Assembly: GCA_913055905.1 (NCBI GenBank)
Contig: CAJXLB010000001.1
Location: forward strand, 744,001-808,000
DNA length: 64,000 nucleotides
Reading direction: 5' to 3'
DNA from: an uncultured Winogradskyella sp.
GTDB taxonomy: Bacteria > Bacteroidota > Bacteroidia > Flavobacteriales > Flavobacteriaceae
Both the position numbers and the translations under genes were made by a program. Under the pieces are notes generated by a model. That model did not search any database, was not told the origin of the DNA, and saw only the letters and a list, made by a program, of their open reading frames with translations. Below, piece by piece: positions 41,535-50,355 of this stretch; within the stretch, counting starts at the first letter, position 1, and each line of letters starts with the position of its first letter.

Positions 41535-41551
41535 TTATATTTTCACTTCTT
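41535..41551 (+). promoter_or_regulatory. 17-bp motif shared with the MFS-transporter leader
   Basis: TTATATTTTCACTTCTT, 36 bp upstream of the susC start codon. The same 17 bases occur at 42886-42902 before the MFS gene. It is a candidate binding site or untranslated-leader element of this locus. Confidence 0.5.
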
Positions 41552-41607
41552 GGGTTAAAAATATGTAAATTTAGCATCATCGAAACGTTAAAAAACCTGA
41601 CATTAGT

Positions 41608-41625
41608 CACGAAAACGTTTTCGTG
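41608..41625. promoter_or_regulatory. LacI-family operator (perfect 18-bp palindrome)
   Basis: CACGAAAACGTTTTCGTG is a perfect palindrome containing the GAAAACGTTTTC core typical of LacI/MalR-type operators. It lies between divergent susC (start 41499) and the LacI-type regulator (start 41781). A weaker GAAACGTT half-like site is at 41582-41589. Confidence 0.8.
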
Positions 41626-41780
41626 TTAAAAACTTTTTAACAAAAATTAACATCAACAGAAAAATATAGAAAAATTAGGAATTTCACAATTTTTAATAGT
41701 TAAATCTAATGATGTCGTAAATTTTCAATGATAAGACTTTCGGTTTAACGTACTATAATTGTAACCAGTTAATACTCAAA

Positions 41781-42830
41781 ATGAAGAGAAAAATTACCCT
41801 CAAGCAAATTGCCAAAGAGCTGGATGTTTCCATATCCACAGTTTCAAAGGCACTGAGAAATAGTCCTGAAATTAGTGCCGACACCAAACAAAAGGTTCAA
41901 GCTTTTGCGAAGCTTTACAATTACAGGCCAAATAATATTGCGCTTAGTTTAAAAAACAGGAAAACAAACACTATTGGTATCATCATACCTGAAATTGTAC
42001 ATCATTTTTTCTCAAAGGTTATTAGAGGGGTAGAATTGGTGGCTAATAAAAGAGGCTATAATGTCATCATTGGTTTGTCCAACGAGTCCTTTTCTAAGGA
42101 AGTTATAAATATGGAAATGCTTGCCAATGGCAGCATCGATGGTTTTATTTTATCGATTTCTAAAGAAACACAGCAGTTACAGGATTACCATCATTTTAAT
42201 GAAACTATGAGCCAAGGCATGCCTATAGTGATGTTTGATCGCGTTGTATCGGATATTAAATGTGACAAGGTCATTGTCAATGACTTCGGCGGTGCCAAGT
42301 CTGCTGTAGAAAAGCTATTATCAAATGGCTGTAAGTCTGTTGCCCTTATCACCACCAAAGATTATGTAAGCGTTGGTAAATTGAGAACACAAGGTTACAT
42401 GGAAGCACTTCGGGATGCTGGGCTTGAGTTAAAGTCAGAACTCATCTTAAAGTTGGATGATCGGTTGGATTATGAGGTGCATCTTGATGCCTTGGAACAG
42501 GAAATAGAACAATTGTTTAAAACTAACAAGGTTATCGATGGTGTTTTTGCCGTAAATGAACTGTACGCTTTGTCTGCCATGAAAGTTGCGAGAAATTTAG
42601 GTTACAGCGTGCCCGATGATGTTCAGGTCATTGGATTCACGGATGGTGTATTATCAAAACACGCAACACCAAGTTTAACAACAGTAAGCCAGCATGCGCA
42701 AATTATGGGAGAAAAAGCAGCTAATTTATTGATAGACAGGTTAGAATCCGATTACGGTGAAAATGATGAAGACAACTACTCAACGGTGGTTATTGAAACA
42801 GATTTAATAGAGCGGGAATCTACTAAATAG
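41781..42830 (+). CDS. LacI-family transcriptional regulator of the alpha-glucan locus
   Basis: 349 residues. The N-terminal LacI helix-turn-helix (TLKQIAKELDVSISTVSKAL, residues 6-25) and hinge (NIALSLKNRKTNTIGIIIPE) are followed by a periplasmic-binding-protein-like ligand domain (GFILSIS, PIVMFDRV, QVIGFTDGVLSKHATPSLTTVSQ). It probably senses maltose or a phosphorylated/glucose intermediate and controls both divergent operons through the palindrome at 41608-41625. It heads the rightward gene run and is followed by a leader inverted repeat before the transporter gene. Confidence 0.94.
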   Translation: MKRKITLKQIAKELDVSISTVSKALRNSPEISADTKQKVQAFAKLYNYRPNNIALSLKNRKTNTIGIIIPEIVHHFFSKVIRGVELVANKRGYNVIIGLSNESFSKEVINMEMLANGSIDGFILSISKETQQLQDYHHFNETMSQGMPIVMFDRVVSDIKCDKVIVNDFGGAKSAVEKLLSNGCKSVALITTKDYVSVGKLRTQGYMEALRDAGLELKSELILKLDDRLDYEVHLDALEQEIEQLFKTNKVIDGVFAVNELYALSAMKVARNLGYSVPDDVQVIGFTDGVLSKHATPSLTTVSQHAQIMGEKAANLLIDRLESDYGENDEDNYSTVVIETDLIERESTK

Positions 42831-42878
42831 AAATTTAACATTGCCAATTTAAAATCATTACCTATCTTTAAACCCGAA

Positions 42879-42916
42879 TCAAAACTTATATTTTCACTTC
42901 TTCAGGTAAGTTTTGA
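42879..42916 (+). promoter_or_regulatory. Inverted repeat enclosing the 17-bp shared motif, upstream of the MFS gene
   Basis: TCAAAACTTA (42879-42888) and TAAGTTTTGA (42907-42916) are a 10-bp inverted repeat around an 18-nt centre. The motif TTATATTTTCACTTCTT (42886-42902), also present before susC, overlaps it. No T tract follows, so this is not a normal terminator. Confidence 0.5.
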
Positions 42917-42960
42917 TGAGCTTTGCTTATCAGAATAGTATTAATTAAACTATACTATTT

Positions 42961-44319
42961 ATGCAAAAGCGTAGATTAAGCTTTTGGGAAATCTGGAACT
43001 TAAGTTTTGGTTTCCTGGGAGTTCAAATGGGCTTTGCCCTACAAAATGCCAATGCCAGTAGAATATTACAAATTTTTGGAGCTGATGTCCATGAATTGTC
43101 ATGGTTTTGGATTGTTGCGCCTTTAACAGGTCTAATTGTTCAGCCTATAATTGGTCATTACAGCGATAGAACCTGGACCAGACTCGGACGCCGCCGCCCT
43201 TACTTTTTGGTAGGCGCTATTATGGCGTCTTTAGGGTTGATACTCATGCCCAACTCGGACATGTTTACGGCCTACATGCCAGCCTTATGGGTGGGAGCAG
43301 GAATGCTAATGATTATGGATGCGTCCTTCAATGTGGCCATGGAACCTTTCCGTGCCTTGGTTGCAGACGTGCTACCATCAGACCAAAGAACTTTGGGATT
43401 TAGCGTTCAGACCGTCTTAATAGGCGTTGGTGCCGTAATCGGTTCCTGGTTACCTTATGTATTGGCAAATTGGTTTGGTGTTACAAACCAGGCAAATGTA
43501 GGAGAGGTGCCCTTAAACTTATTATTGTCATTTTTTATAGGTGCTGCGGTTTTAATTGGTAGTATATTGGTTACTGTAATTACCACAAAGGAATACTCCC
43601 CAGAGGAAATGGTGCTCATTCATGCTGCCGAAGGAGAAGATGTTTCGGAAGAAGAGTCATCTAGTTTATTGAACATTTTTTCAGATTTTGCTAAAATGCC
43701 AGAGACAATGAAGCAACTTGCGTGGGTGCAGTTCTTTTCCTGGTTTGGTCTTTTTGGTATGTGGGTTTTTGCAACGCCTGCAATAGCCTCTCACATCTAT
43801 GGATTGGATATTAGTGACACCCATAGTAAAGGCTATCAAGATGCAGGTGACTGGGTAGGGATATTATTTGGTGTATACAACGCTGTGTCGGCCGTTTATG
43901 CATTTTTCTTACCAGCGATTGCAAAACGCTTCGGCAGAAAGAAAACACATTCGTATTCTCTTATTATTGGTGCTTTGGGACTAATGTCATTATATGTGCT
44001 TCCCGACAAGAATTGGCTCATTTTGTCCATGGTCGGAGTAGGTATTGCTTGGGCAAGTATTCTCGCAATGCCTTATGCCATCTTGGCTGGCTCTATTCCA
44101 GCCAAGAAAATGGGTGTGTATATGGGGATTTTTAACTTTTTTATCGTATTACCCCAAATCTTAAATGCCCTAATTGGTGGCCCAATGGTAAAGCACCTTT
44201 ATGATAATAGACCAATTATTGCCTTAGTAGTAAGTGGTTTGTCTTTTATAATCGCCGCTTTGCTCGTCGTTAGGGTTAATGATGAAGATGATACGGTAGT
44301 AATAAAAGTAGATGAATAA
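42961..44319 (+). CDS. MFS sugar transporter (maltose/disaccharide type)
   Basis: 452 residues with 12 transmembrane helices. The first intracellular loop has HYSDRTWTRLGRRRPYF, the signature of the GPH/SLC45-like disaccharide transporters, and a similar basic motif (RFGRKKTHSYS) occurs between the halves. It is an inner-membrane carrier, most likely for maltose or maltodextrin given that beta-phosphoglucomutase and GH65 phosphorylase follow. There is a 130-bp gap after the regulator carrying the inverted repeat and shared motif. Confidence 0.9.
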   Translation: MQKRRLSFWEIWNLSFGFLGVQMGFALQNANASRILQIFGADVHELSWFWIVAPLTGLIVQPIIGHYSDRTWTRLGRRRPYFLVGAIMASLGLILMPNSDMFTAYMPALWVGAGMLMIMDASFNVAMEPFRALVADVLPSDQRTLGFSVQTVLIGVGAVIGSWLPYVLANWFGVTNQANVGEVPLNLLLSFFIGAAVLIGSILVTVITTKEYSPEEMVLIHAAEGEDVSEEESSSLLNIFSDFAKMPETMKQLAWVQFFSWFGLFGMWVFATPAIASHIYGLDISDTHSKGYQDAGDWVGILFGVYNAVSAVYAFFLPAIAKRFGRKKTHSYSLIIGALGLMSLYVLPDKNWLILSMVGVGIAWASILAMPYAILAGSIPAKKMGVYMGIFNFFIVLPQILNALIGGPMVKHLYDNRPIIALVVSGLSFIIAALLVVRVNDEDDTVVIKVDE

Positions 44320-44320
44320 C

Positions 44321-44974
44321 ATGAAAAAAGGATTTATTTTCGACTTAGACGGTGTAATAGTGGATACTGCCAAGTATCACTTTTTAGCATGGAAAAAATT
44401 AGCCAACAGTTTAGGAATCGATTTTACAAAAGAAGAAAATGAACAGCTCAAAGGTGTAAGCCGAGTTCGTTCGTTGCAGAAAATATTGACTTGGGGTAAT
44501 AAGTCATTGTCATCAGAAGAATTTACCGATCTCATGGCAAAAAAAAATGATGACTATCTGGGTTATATTGATAAAATGGACGCTTCTGAAGTGCTTCCAG
44601 ATGTGCATAGAGTTTTGAACTATTTGAAACAGAAGCATCAGCCTATTGCACTAGGTTCAGCAAGCAAAAATGCCAAACCTATTTTACAAAAGGTAAACTT
44701 GCTATCGGATTTTGACGCTATTGTAGACGGCAATGATGTTTCTAGGGCAAAACCTGATCCAGAAGTATTTGTGACGGCCGCCAACCTATTAAAGATTGAA
44801 CCCAAAGAATGTATCGTTTTTGAAGATTCGGTAGCAGGTGTTGAAGCCGCCAACGTTGCCGGAATGGTATCTATCGGTATCGGAAGTGAGACTGTTTTAG
44901 GGCATGCCGATCATGTCTTCCAAGATTTTACACAAATTTCGGAGGAGTTTTTAAATCAACTAATTAACAATTAA
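44321..44974 (+). CDS. pgmB: Beta-phosphoglucomutase
   Basis: 217 residues from ATG 44321. An ATG nine bases earlier overlaps the transporter gene, but this start places the HAD nucleophile at the usual distance (D8, D10 in GFIFDLDGVIVD). Further HAD motifs are ALGSASKN (phosphate-binding Ser), KPDPEVF (Lys) and CIVFEDSVAGVEAA. It converts beta-glucose 1-phosphate, made by the GH65 phosphorylase next door, to glucose 6-phosphate. The cap-domain histidine region (SRVRSL) is also family-like. Confidence 0.94.
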   Translation: MKKGFIFDLDGVIVDTAKYHFLAWKKLANSLGIDFTKEENEQLKGVSRVRSLQKILTWGNKSLSSEEFTDLMAKKNDDYLGYIDKMDASEVLPDVHRVLNYLKQKHQPIALGSASKNAKPILQKVNLLSDFDAIVDGNDVSRAKPDPEVFVTAANLLKIEPKECIVFEDSVAGVEAANVAGMVSIGIGSETVLGHADHVFQDFTQISEEFLNQLINN

Positions 44975-45010
44975 AAAGGTATCTCTTAATATACCGAAAC
45001 AGAAAATATT

Positions 45011-47317
45011 ATGAATCTAGATTATATCAAACCAAATAACTGGTCGATAATAGAGGAAGGATTCGATGTAGATCGCGTTAAAGCATCAGAAAGTCTATTC
45101 AGCATTGGAAATGGGGCCATGGGGCAACGAGCCAATTTCGAGGAAAAGTATTCTGGACCAACATTTCAAGGTAGCTACATTGCTGGTGTTTATTATCCAG
45201 ATAAAACCCGTGTTGGGTGGTGGAAGAACGGTTATCCCGAATATTTTGCAAAAGTGTTGAATGCACCGAGTTGGATAGGTATAAATGTGTATGTCAATGA
45301 TGAAGCCTTGGATTTGTTTAAGTGTAAAAAAGTCCAAAACTTTAAGCGGGAACTCAACATGAAAGAAGGTTGGCTTTCGCGCAGTTTTACAGCCACCTTA
45401 CAAAACAATATTGAGGTAGAGGTTAGTGTCAAGCGCTTTCTAAGTTTGGATTTAGATGAATTAGGCGCTATAGATTATTCAGTGACTCCTTTGAATGCTC
45501 CCGCAACCATTACTTATAGACCTTATATAGATAGTGGTATTACCAATGAAGACAGTAATTGGGACGATAAGTTCTGGGACACCATGAGTGTTTCCTACAA
45601 GGAGCAAAGGGCTTTCATTCAGGCTAAAACCATGAAGACCAATTTCTACACGTGTACGTTCATGGAATCGCAATTGTTCCTAAATAATGCGCCAATGGAG
45701 TTGACTCCAGAATTGGATAAATCATCGACCTATTTTTCGTTTGGTTATACCTATAAGGTCAATCAAGGCGAAGCATTTAAAATCCAGAAGTTCGGAGGTT
45801 ATACCGTCGATCGAAATCACGATAAGTATGAATTGGTAGACGCTGCTCATGCCGTTTTGGATCAAGCCAAAGATTTAGGATTTGAGAAACTGCTTGAAAA
45901 ACAAAAAATAGCATGGTCAAACATTTGGGATATGGCAGATATTACCATAAGTGGTGATGTTAAGGCACAACAGGGTATTCGTTTCAATATTTTTCAGTTG
46001 AACCAAACTTATTTGGGAACTGACGCAAGATTAAATATAGGTCCAAAAGGATTTACTGGCGAGAAATACGGAGGTAGCACGTATTGGGATACAGAGGCTT
46101 ACTGTATTCCGTTTTATATGGCAACCAAAGACCAAAGTGTAGCAAGAAGTCTTCTGGAATATCGTTATAACCATTTGCAGAAGGCCATAGAAAATGCAGA
46201 GAAATTAGGATTTAGCAATGGAGCAGCCCTTTATCCTATGGTTACCATGAATGGTGAAGAATGTCATAACGAATGGGAAATTACCTTTGAGGAGATTCAT
46301 CGTAACGGTGCTATAGCCTTTGCAATTTATAATTATTACAGATACACAGGTGATTATAGTTATATACCGGAAAAAGGGCTAGAGGTATTAATTGGTATCG
46401 CTCGCTTCTGGCACCAAAGAGCCACCTTTTCAACTGCAAAAAACAAGTATGTCATTCTTGGTGTTACAGGTCCTAATGAGTATGAAAATAATGTGAATAA
46501 TAACTGGTATACCAATTACATAGCACAGTGGTGTATTAATTATGCTGTTGAGAACATTGAGAGGATCCAATCTGAATATCCAACGGATTATACGCGAATC
46601 ATGCACAAGGCCAAACTTTCAAAAGCAGAGATTAAGGAATGGCAAAAAGTGGCGGATGAGATGTACTTTCCTTATTCAGATGAGCATAAGGTGTATTTGC
46701 AACAAGATGGCTTTTTAGATAAAGAATTGATTACGGTTGCAGACTTAGACCAATCCCAACGGCCTATAAACCAAAAATGGTCTTGGGACAGAATTCTGCG
46801 CTCACCTTATATCAAACAGGCAGACACCTTACAAGGCTTCTATTTTTTTGAAGACCATTTTACCACTGAAGAATTAGAACGCCATTTTGATTTTTACGAA
46901 CCCTTCACGGTCCATGAGAGCTCCTTATCTCCTTGTGTACATAGTATCCAAGCGGCCAAGCTTGGCAGAATGGATCAGGCGTATACCTTCTATTTAAGAA
47001 CATCGCGTTTAGATTTAGATGATTATAATCATGAAGTACATGAAGGCTTGCATATTACATCCATGGCAGGAACATGGATGAGTATCGTAGAGGGATTTGG
47101 AGGAATGAGAGTAAAAAATGATAAGTTAACCTTTGAGCCTAAAATCCCTGAGCAATGGGAAGGCTATTCATTTAAGGTGAATTTCAGGCATCAAATTCTT
47201 AAGGTAAATGTATGTCAAGGTCATACACATTTTGAGCTAGAAGGTGATAAGGATTTGGAAATAATGGTTAATGGAACGTCAATAACTATAACGCCCAATA
47301 ACCTAGTCACGGTGTAG
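45011..47317 (+). CDS. GH65 maltose phosphorylase (or related alpha-glucoside phosphorylase)
   Basis: 768 residues, the normal length for GH65. The N-terminal beta-sandwich (GNGAMGQRANFEEKYSG near residue 33) leads to the (alpha/alpha)6 barrel with the catalytic acid E490 in GVTGPNEYENN. The phosphate-site Ser run is in FTVHESSLSPCVHS. No signal peptide, so it is cytoplasmic. It phosphorolyses maltose to beta-glucose 1-phosphate plus glucose. The adjacent pgmB and MFS transporter agree with maltose; kojibiose or trehalose phosphorylase cannot be excluded without alignment. Confidence 0.9.
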   Translation: MNLDYIKPNNWSIIEEGFDVDRVKASESLFSIGNGAMGQRANFEEKYSGPTFQGSYIAGVYYPDKTRVGWWKNGYPEYFAKVLNAPSWIGINVYVNDEALDLFKCKKVQNFKRELNMKEGWLSRSFTATLQNNIEVEVSVKRFLSLDLDELGAIDYSVTPLNAPATITYRPYIDSGITNEDSNWDDKFWDTMSVSYKEQRAFIQAKTMKTNFYTCTFMESQLFLNNAPMELTPELDKSSTYFSFGYTYKVNQGEAFKIQKFGGYTVDRNHDKYELVDAAHAVLDQAKDLGFEKLLEKQKIAWSNIWDMADITISGDVKAQQGIRFNIFQLNQTYLGTDARLNIGPKGFTGEKYGGSTYWDTEAYCIPFYMATKDQSVARSLLEYRYNHLQKAIENAEKLGFSNGAALYPMVTMNGEECHNEWEITFEEIHRNGAIAFAIYNYYRYTGDYSYIPEKGLEVLIGIARFWHQRATFSTAKNKYVILGVTGPNEYENNVNNNWYTNYIAQWCINYAVENIERIQSEYPTDYTRIMHKAKLSKAEIKEWQKVADEMYFPYSDEHKVYLQQDGFLDKELITVADLDQSQRPINQKWSWDRILRSPYIKQADTLQGFYFFEDHFTTEELERHFDFYEPFTVHESSLSPCVHSIQAAKLGRMDQAYTFYLRTSRLDLDDYNHEVHEGLHITSMAGTWMSIVEGFGGMRVKNDKLTFEPKIPEQWEGYSFKVNFRHQILKVNVCQGHTHFELEGDKDLEIMVNGTSITITPNNLVTV

Positions 47318-47358
47318 CACATAAGGCTCTAGTAGGCAAGAATTAAACACTTGGAATT

Positions 47359-49305
47359 ATGAAACATATAGGAAAGCTCATTTTAATTGCACTAATACTT
47401 GTATCTTCCTGCAAGGAGCAGCAAACCCAACCTACTAAAGTTTCTATTTCCAAGGAGACTCTAGAAAATGCGCAACCCATTGAAAAGACAGAGCCACCAC
47501 ATTGGTGGACAGGGTTTAAAAATCAAGAGCTACAATTGCTTATTAAGCATCCTAACGTAGGAGACACCGAAACGGTAGAAATATTTAGCGACCAAGTTGA
47601 GCTCAAACAAACCCATAAGGCAGATAGCCCAAATTACTTATTCCTTGATTTAGAAATTGCTGAAAATGCCCAACCGGAAGAATTTAATATCGTATTTACT
47701 TTAGCAGACGGTACTGAGTTTATAGAATCTTACGAACTTAAACCCAGAGAAAAAAAGGCTGATGAGTATATAGGTTTCAATAGCAGTGATGCTATTTACT
47801 TAATTACACCTGATCGTTTTGCCAACGCTAACCCATCTAACGATTCGTTTGACTACCTGAATGAAACGGGAATAGACAGGTCTGATAATTATGCCCGACA
47901 TGGAGGTGATATCGAGGGCATAACAAACCATTTAGACTATATAAAGGATTTAGGATTTACCGCTATTTGGCCTTGTCCACTATTAACTAATGACATGCCA
48001 AGTAGTTCCTATCATGGTTATGCCATTACCGATTATTACCAAGTAGATCCTAGATTCGGTACTTTACATGAATACCAAACTTTGGGAGAGGAGTTAAGAA
48101 AACGCGGTATGAAATTGGTAATGGACCAAGTGGCTAACCACTGTGGTTTGGGTCATTGGTGGATGCAGGATCTGCCGTTTAAAGACTGGGTTAATTTTCA
48201 AGACAATTATCTTCAGAATCAATCGCAGTGGGACAATTCTAAAGTCATTACCTCGAATCATGTACGTACTGCCAATCAAGATATTTATGCTTCCAATACA
48301 GATAAGAAGCTCATGTCCGATGGTTGGTTTGTAAGCGGTATGCCGGATTTAAACCAGCGTAACCCATTTATGGCCAAATACCTAATACAGAACAGTATTT
48401 GGTGGATTGAAACTCTTGGACTTGGTGGTATTCGACAGGACACCTATCCGTATCCCGATAAAGATTTTATGAGTGCTTGGGCAGGTGCTATAATGACTGA
48501 GTATCCCAATTTTAATATTGTGGGAGAGGAATGGTCTACCAATCCGCTGTTAATAGCCTATTGGCAAGAAGGTCATGACAATCATGATGGGTACAAGTCT
48601 AATTTACCATCTACGATGGATTTTGCCATGCAGGAACAATTGGTCTCTGGGCTTAAAAATCCAGAAACTTGGGGTACAGGATTAAAAGAAATCTATGTGG
48701 CGCTGGCTAATGATTTTAGCTATGCCAACCCTCAAAGAATTATGGCATTCCCAGATAACCATGATATGAGTCGCATCTTTACACAGTTAGAAGGCGACAT
48801 TACAAATACTAAAATGGCGCTGAGCTATTTAGCTACGATACCACGGATTTTTCAGATGTATTATGGGACTGAAATTTTAATGGATGATTTTGAAAAACCT
48901 GGCGACCATGGGCTTATTAGAACTGATTTCCCTGGTGGTTGGGAGGGAGATGCTGTAAATGCCTTTACGGGCGAAAATTTGGAAGCATCAAAAAAGGATA
49001 TGCAAGAGTTTATCAAAAAGTTAGTCAATTTCAGAAAATCTTCCGAGGCCATACACACAGGGAAAACCATGCATTTTGGACCAGAAGACAATACGTATCT
49101 TTTGGCTAGGTATAATGAAGATGAAACCGTTGTCCATATTCTGAATAAAAACGAAGAGCCCTTTGATTTAGAACTCGACCGCTTTAAGGAACTTGGACTA
49201 GACGGAAAGACCTTAAAAAATGTCTTCACTGGCGAAACGGTGACCTGGACAGAAAATTTGACCTTAGACAAAAAAGGAAGTTACTTATTCACCACAAAAC
49301 TGTAA
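47359..49305 (+). CDS. GH13 cyclomaltodextrinase/neopullulanase-like lipoprotein (SusA-like)
   Basis: 648 residues with lipobox VSSC (C18). The cyclomaltodextrinase N-terminal domain (~47-130, PPHWWTGFKNQELQLLI) precedes the GH13 barrel: YLITPDRFAN (147-156), MDQVANHCG (255-263), nucleophile D361 (GGIRQDTYP), acid E390 (NIVGEEW) and FPDNHDMSR. A C-terminal beta domain closes it. It hydrolyses cyclodextrins, pullulan or maltodextrins in the periplasm. The residue after Cys is Lys, not acidic, consistent with an inward-facing lipoprotein. It is 41 bp downstream of the GH65 gene. Confidence 0.93.
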   Translation: MKHIGKLILIALILVSSCKEQQTQPTKVSISKETLENAQPIEKTEPPHWWTGFKNQELQLLIKHPNVGDTETVEIFSDQVELKQTHKADSPNYLFLDLEIAENAQPEEFNIVFTLADGTEFIESYELKPREKKADEYIGFNSSDAIYLITPDRFANANPSNDSFDYLNETGIDRSDNYARHGGDIEGITNHLDYIKDLGFTAIWPCPLLTNDMPSSSYHGYAITDYYQVDPRFGTLHEYQTLGEELRKRGMKLVMDQVANHCGLGHWWMQDLPFKDWVNFQDNYLQNQSQWDNSKVITSNHVRTANQDIYASNTDKKLMSDGWFVSGMPDLNQRNPFMAKYLIQNSIWWIETLGLGGIRQDTYPYPDKDFMSAWAGAIMTEYPNFNIVGEEWSTNPLLIAYWQEGHDNHDGYKSNLPSTMDFAMQEQLVSGLKNPETWGTGLKEIYVALANDFSYANPQRIMAFPDNHDMSRIFTQLEGDITNTKMALSYLATIPRIFQMYYGTEILMDDFEKPGDHGLIRTDFPGGWEGDAVNAFTGENLEASKKDMQEFIKKLVNFRKSSEAIHTGKTMHFGPEDNTYLLARYNEDETVVHILNKNEEPFDLELDRFKELGLDGKTLKNVFTGETVTWTENLTLDKKGSYLFTTKL

Positions 49306-49309
49306 TGAC

Positions 49310-50281
49310 ATGAGAACGTTTTGGATGATAATCTGTTGTTTAGTGGTCTTTACCTCATGTAAACAAAAGGAAAGTGAAGGTGAAAAACCAACAACTAAGG
49401 CTATCGCGCCTGAGATGTTATTTCAAAAGGTTGATACTGCGAAAATAGCTTCTGGGACCTTACTGCGTGTTGAAAAATATCCTTCGAAATTTATTGTTCC
49501 AAGACCAGTAGATGTGTGGCTGCCTGATAACTATTCGGGAGACAGGACCTATGACGTTCTGTATATGCACGACGGTCAAATGCTTTTTGATAGCACCACG
49601 ACTTGGAATAAACAAGAATGGAAAGTAGACGAATGGGCTTCTCAGCTCATGAGTAGCAACAAAACCAAAGATTTTATTGTGGTGGCGGTTCATAATATTC
49701 CAGAACGGCGCTGGGAGGATTTATTTCCAGAAAAGGCTATTGGTTTTCTGTCTGAAGAAGAACTAAAAACGGTTAAGGATATTTCTAACCGAGCTGATTA
49801 TACCTTAAATGGCAATAATTATTTAAGGTTTATGGTAGAGGAATTAAAACCAGACATAGATAAAAGTTTTTCTACCAAAACAGATGCATCTCATACGTTT
49901 GTTATGGGTTCTAGTATGGGGGGCCTCATGTCTATGTATGCCCTGAGCGAATACCCAAACGTCTTTGGTGGCGCAGCTTGCTTGTCCACACACTGGCCTG
50001 GTGCCGTGCCAAGTGACAACCAACTGTTACCCAATGCTATTTTTAAGTATATGGAAACCAATTTACCCAATGCAGGTACCCATAAACTGTATTTCGATTA
50101 TGGTGACCAAACCTTGGATGCTTACTATCCACAGTATGGTCCGATAGTAGATGAGATATTGCAATCTAAAGGTTATACAGATAAAGATTCGAAAAATTTA
50201 TTTTTTGAAGGTACAGAACATTCTGAGAATTCTTGGAACGAGCGTTTAGACCAGCCTTTGGTGTTTTTGTTAGGTAACTAA
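49310..50281 (+). CDS. Putative esterase (PF00756-type alpha/beta hydrolase), lipoprotein
   Basis: 323 residues with a lipoprotein signal (FTSC, C16). The esterase D/CE1-like fold has DVLYMHDGQMLFD (oxyanion region, ~80-92), the nucleophile elbow GSSMGG (~201-206, FVMGSSMGGLMSMYALSEYP) and a late His in FEGTEHSENSW. It starts 4 bp after the GH13 gene, so it is in the operon. Its job in a glucan locus is unclear; it may remove acyl groups from decorated glucan, or be an enterochelin-esterase relative with another substrate. Confidence 0.85.
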   Translation: MRTFWMIICCLVVFTSCKQKESEGEKPTTKAIAPEMLFQKVDTAKIASGTLLRVEKYPSKFIVPRPVDVWLPDNYSGDRTYDVLYMHDGQMLFDSTTTWNKQEWKVDEWASQLMSSNKTKDFIVVAVHNIPERRWEDLFPEKAIGFLSEEELKTVKDISNRADYTLNGNNYLRFMVEELKPDIDKSFSTKTDASHTFVMGSSMGGLMSMYALSEYPNVFGGAACLSTHWPGAVPSDNQLLPNAIFKYMETNLPNAGTHKLYFDYGDQTLDAYYPQYGPIVDEILQSKGYTDKDSKNLFFEGTEHSENSWNERLDQPLVFLLGN

Positions 50282-50292
50282 ATCCATTACTT

Positions 50293-50329
50293 GTCATCCT
50301 GAAACGTCACACTGAGTGCAGTCGAAGAG
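50293..50329 (+). repeat. REP-like element (CTGAGTGCAG core)
   Basis: GTCATCCTGAAACGTCACACTGAGTGCAGTCGAAGAG spans 50293-50329, with the core CTGAGTGCAGTCGAAGAG at 50312-50329. It lies in the 74-bp gap between the esterase and GH31 genes. The core resembles the element at 26891-26913. It sits within the operon rather than at its end. Confidence 0.65.
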
Positions 50330-50355
50330 TTGTTTTAGGACCTTATTAAATTATT

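Noticed and set aside
42879-42916. Inverted repeat before the MFS gene as a terminator of the regulator gene
   Set aside because: The stem is A/T-rich with an 18-nt centre and is not followed by a T tract; it contains a motif shared with the susC leader, so a regulatory role is more likely.
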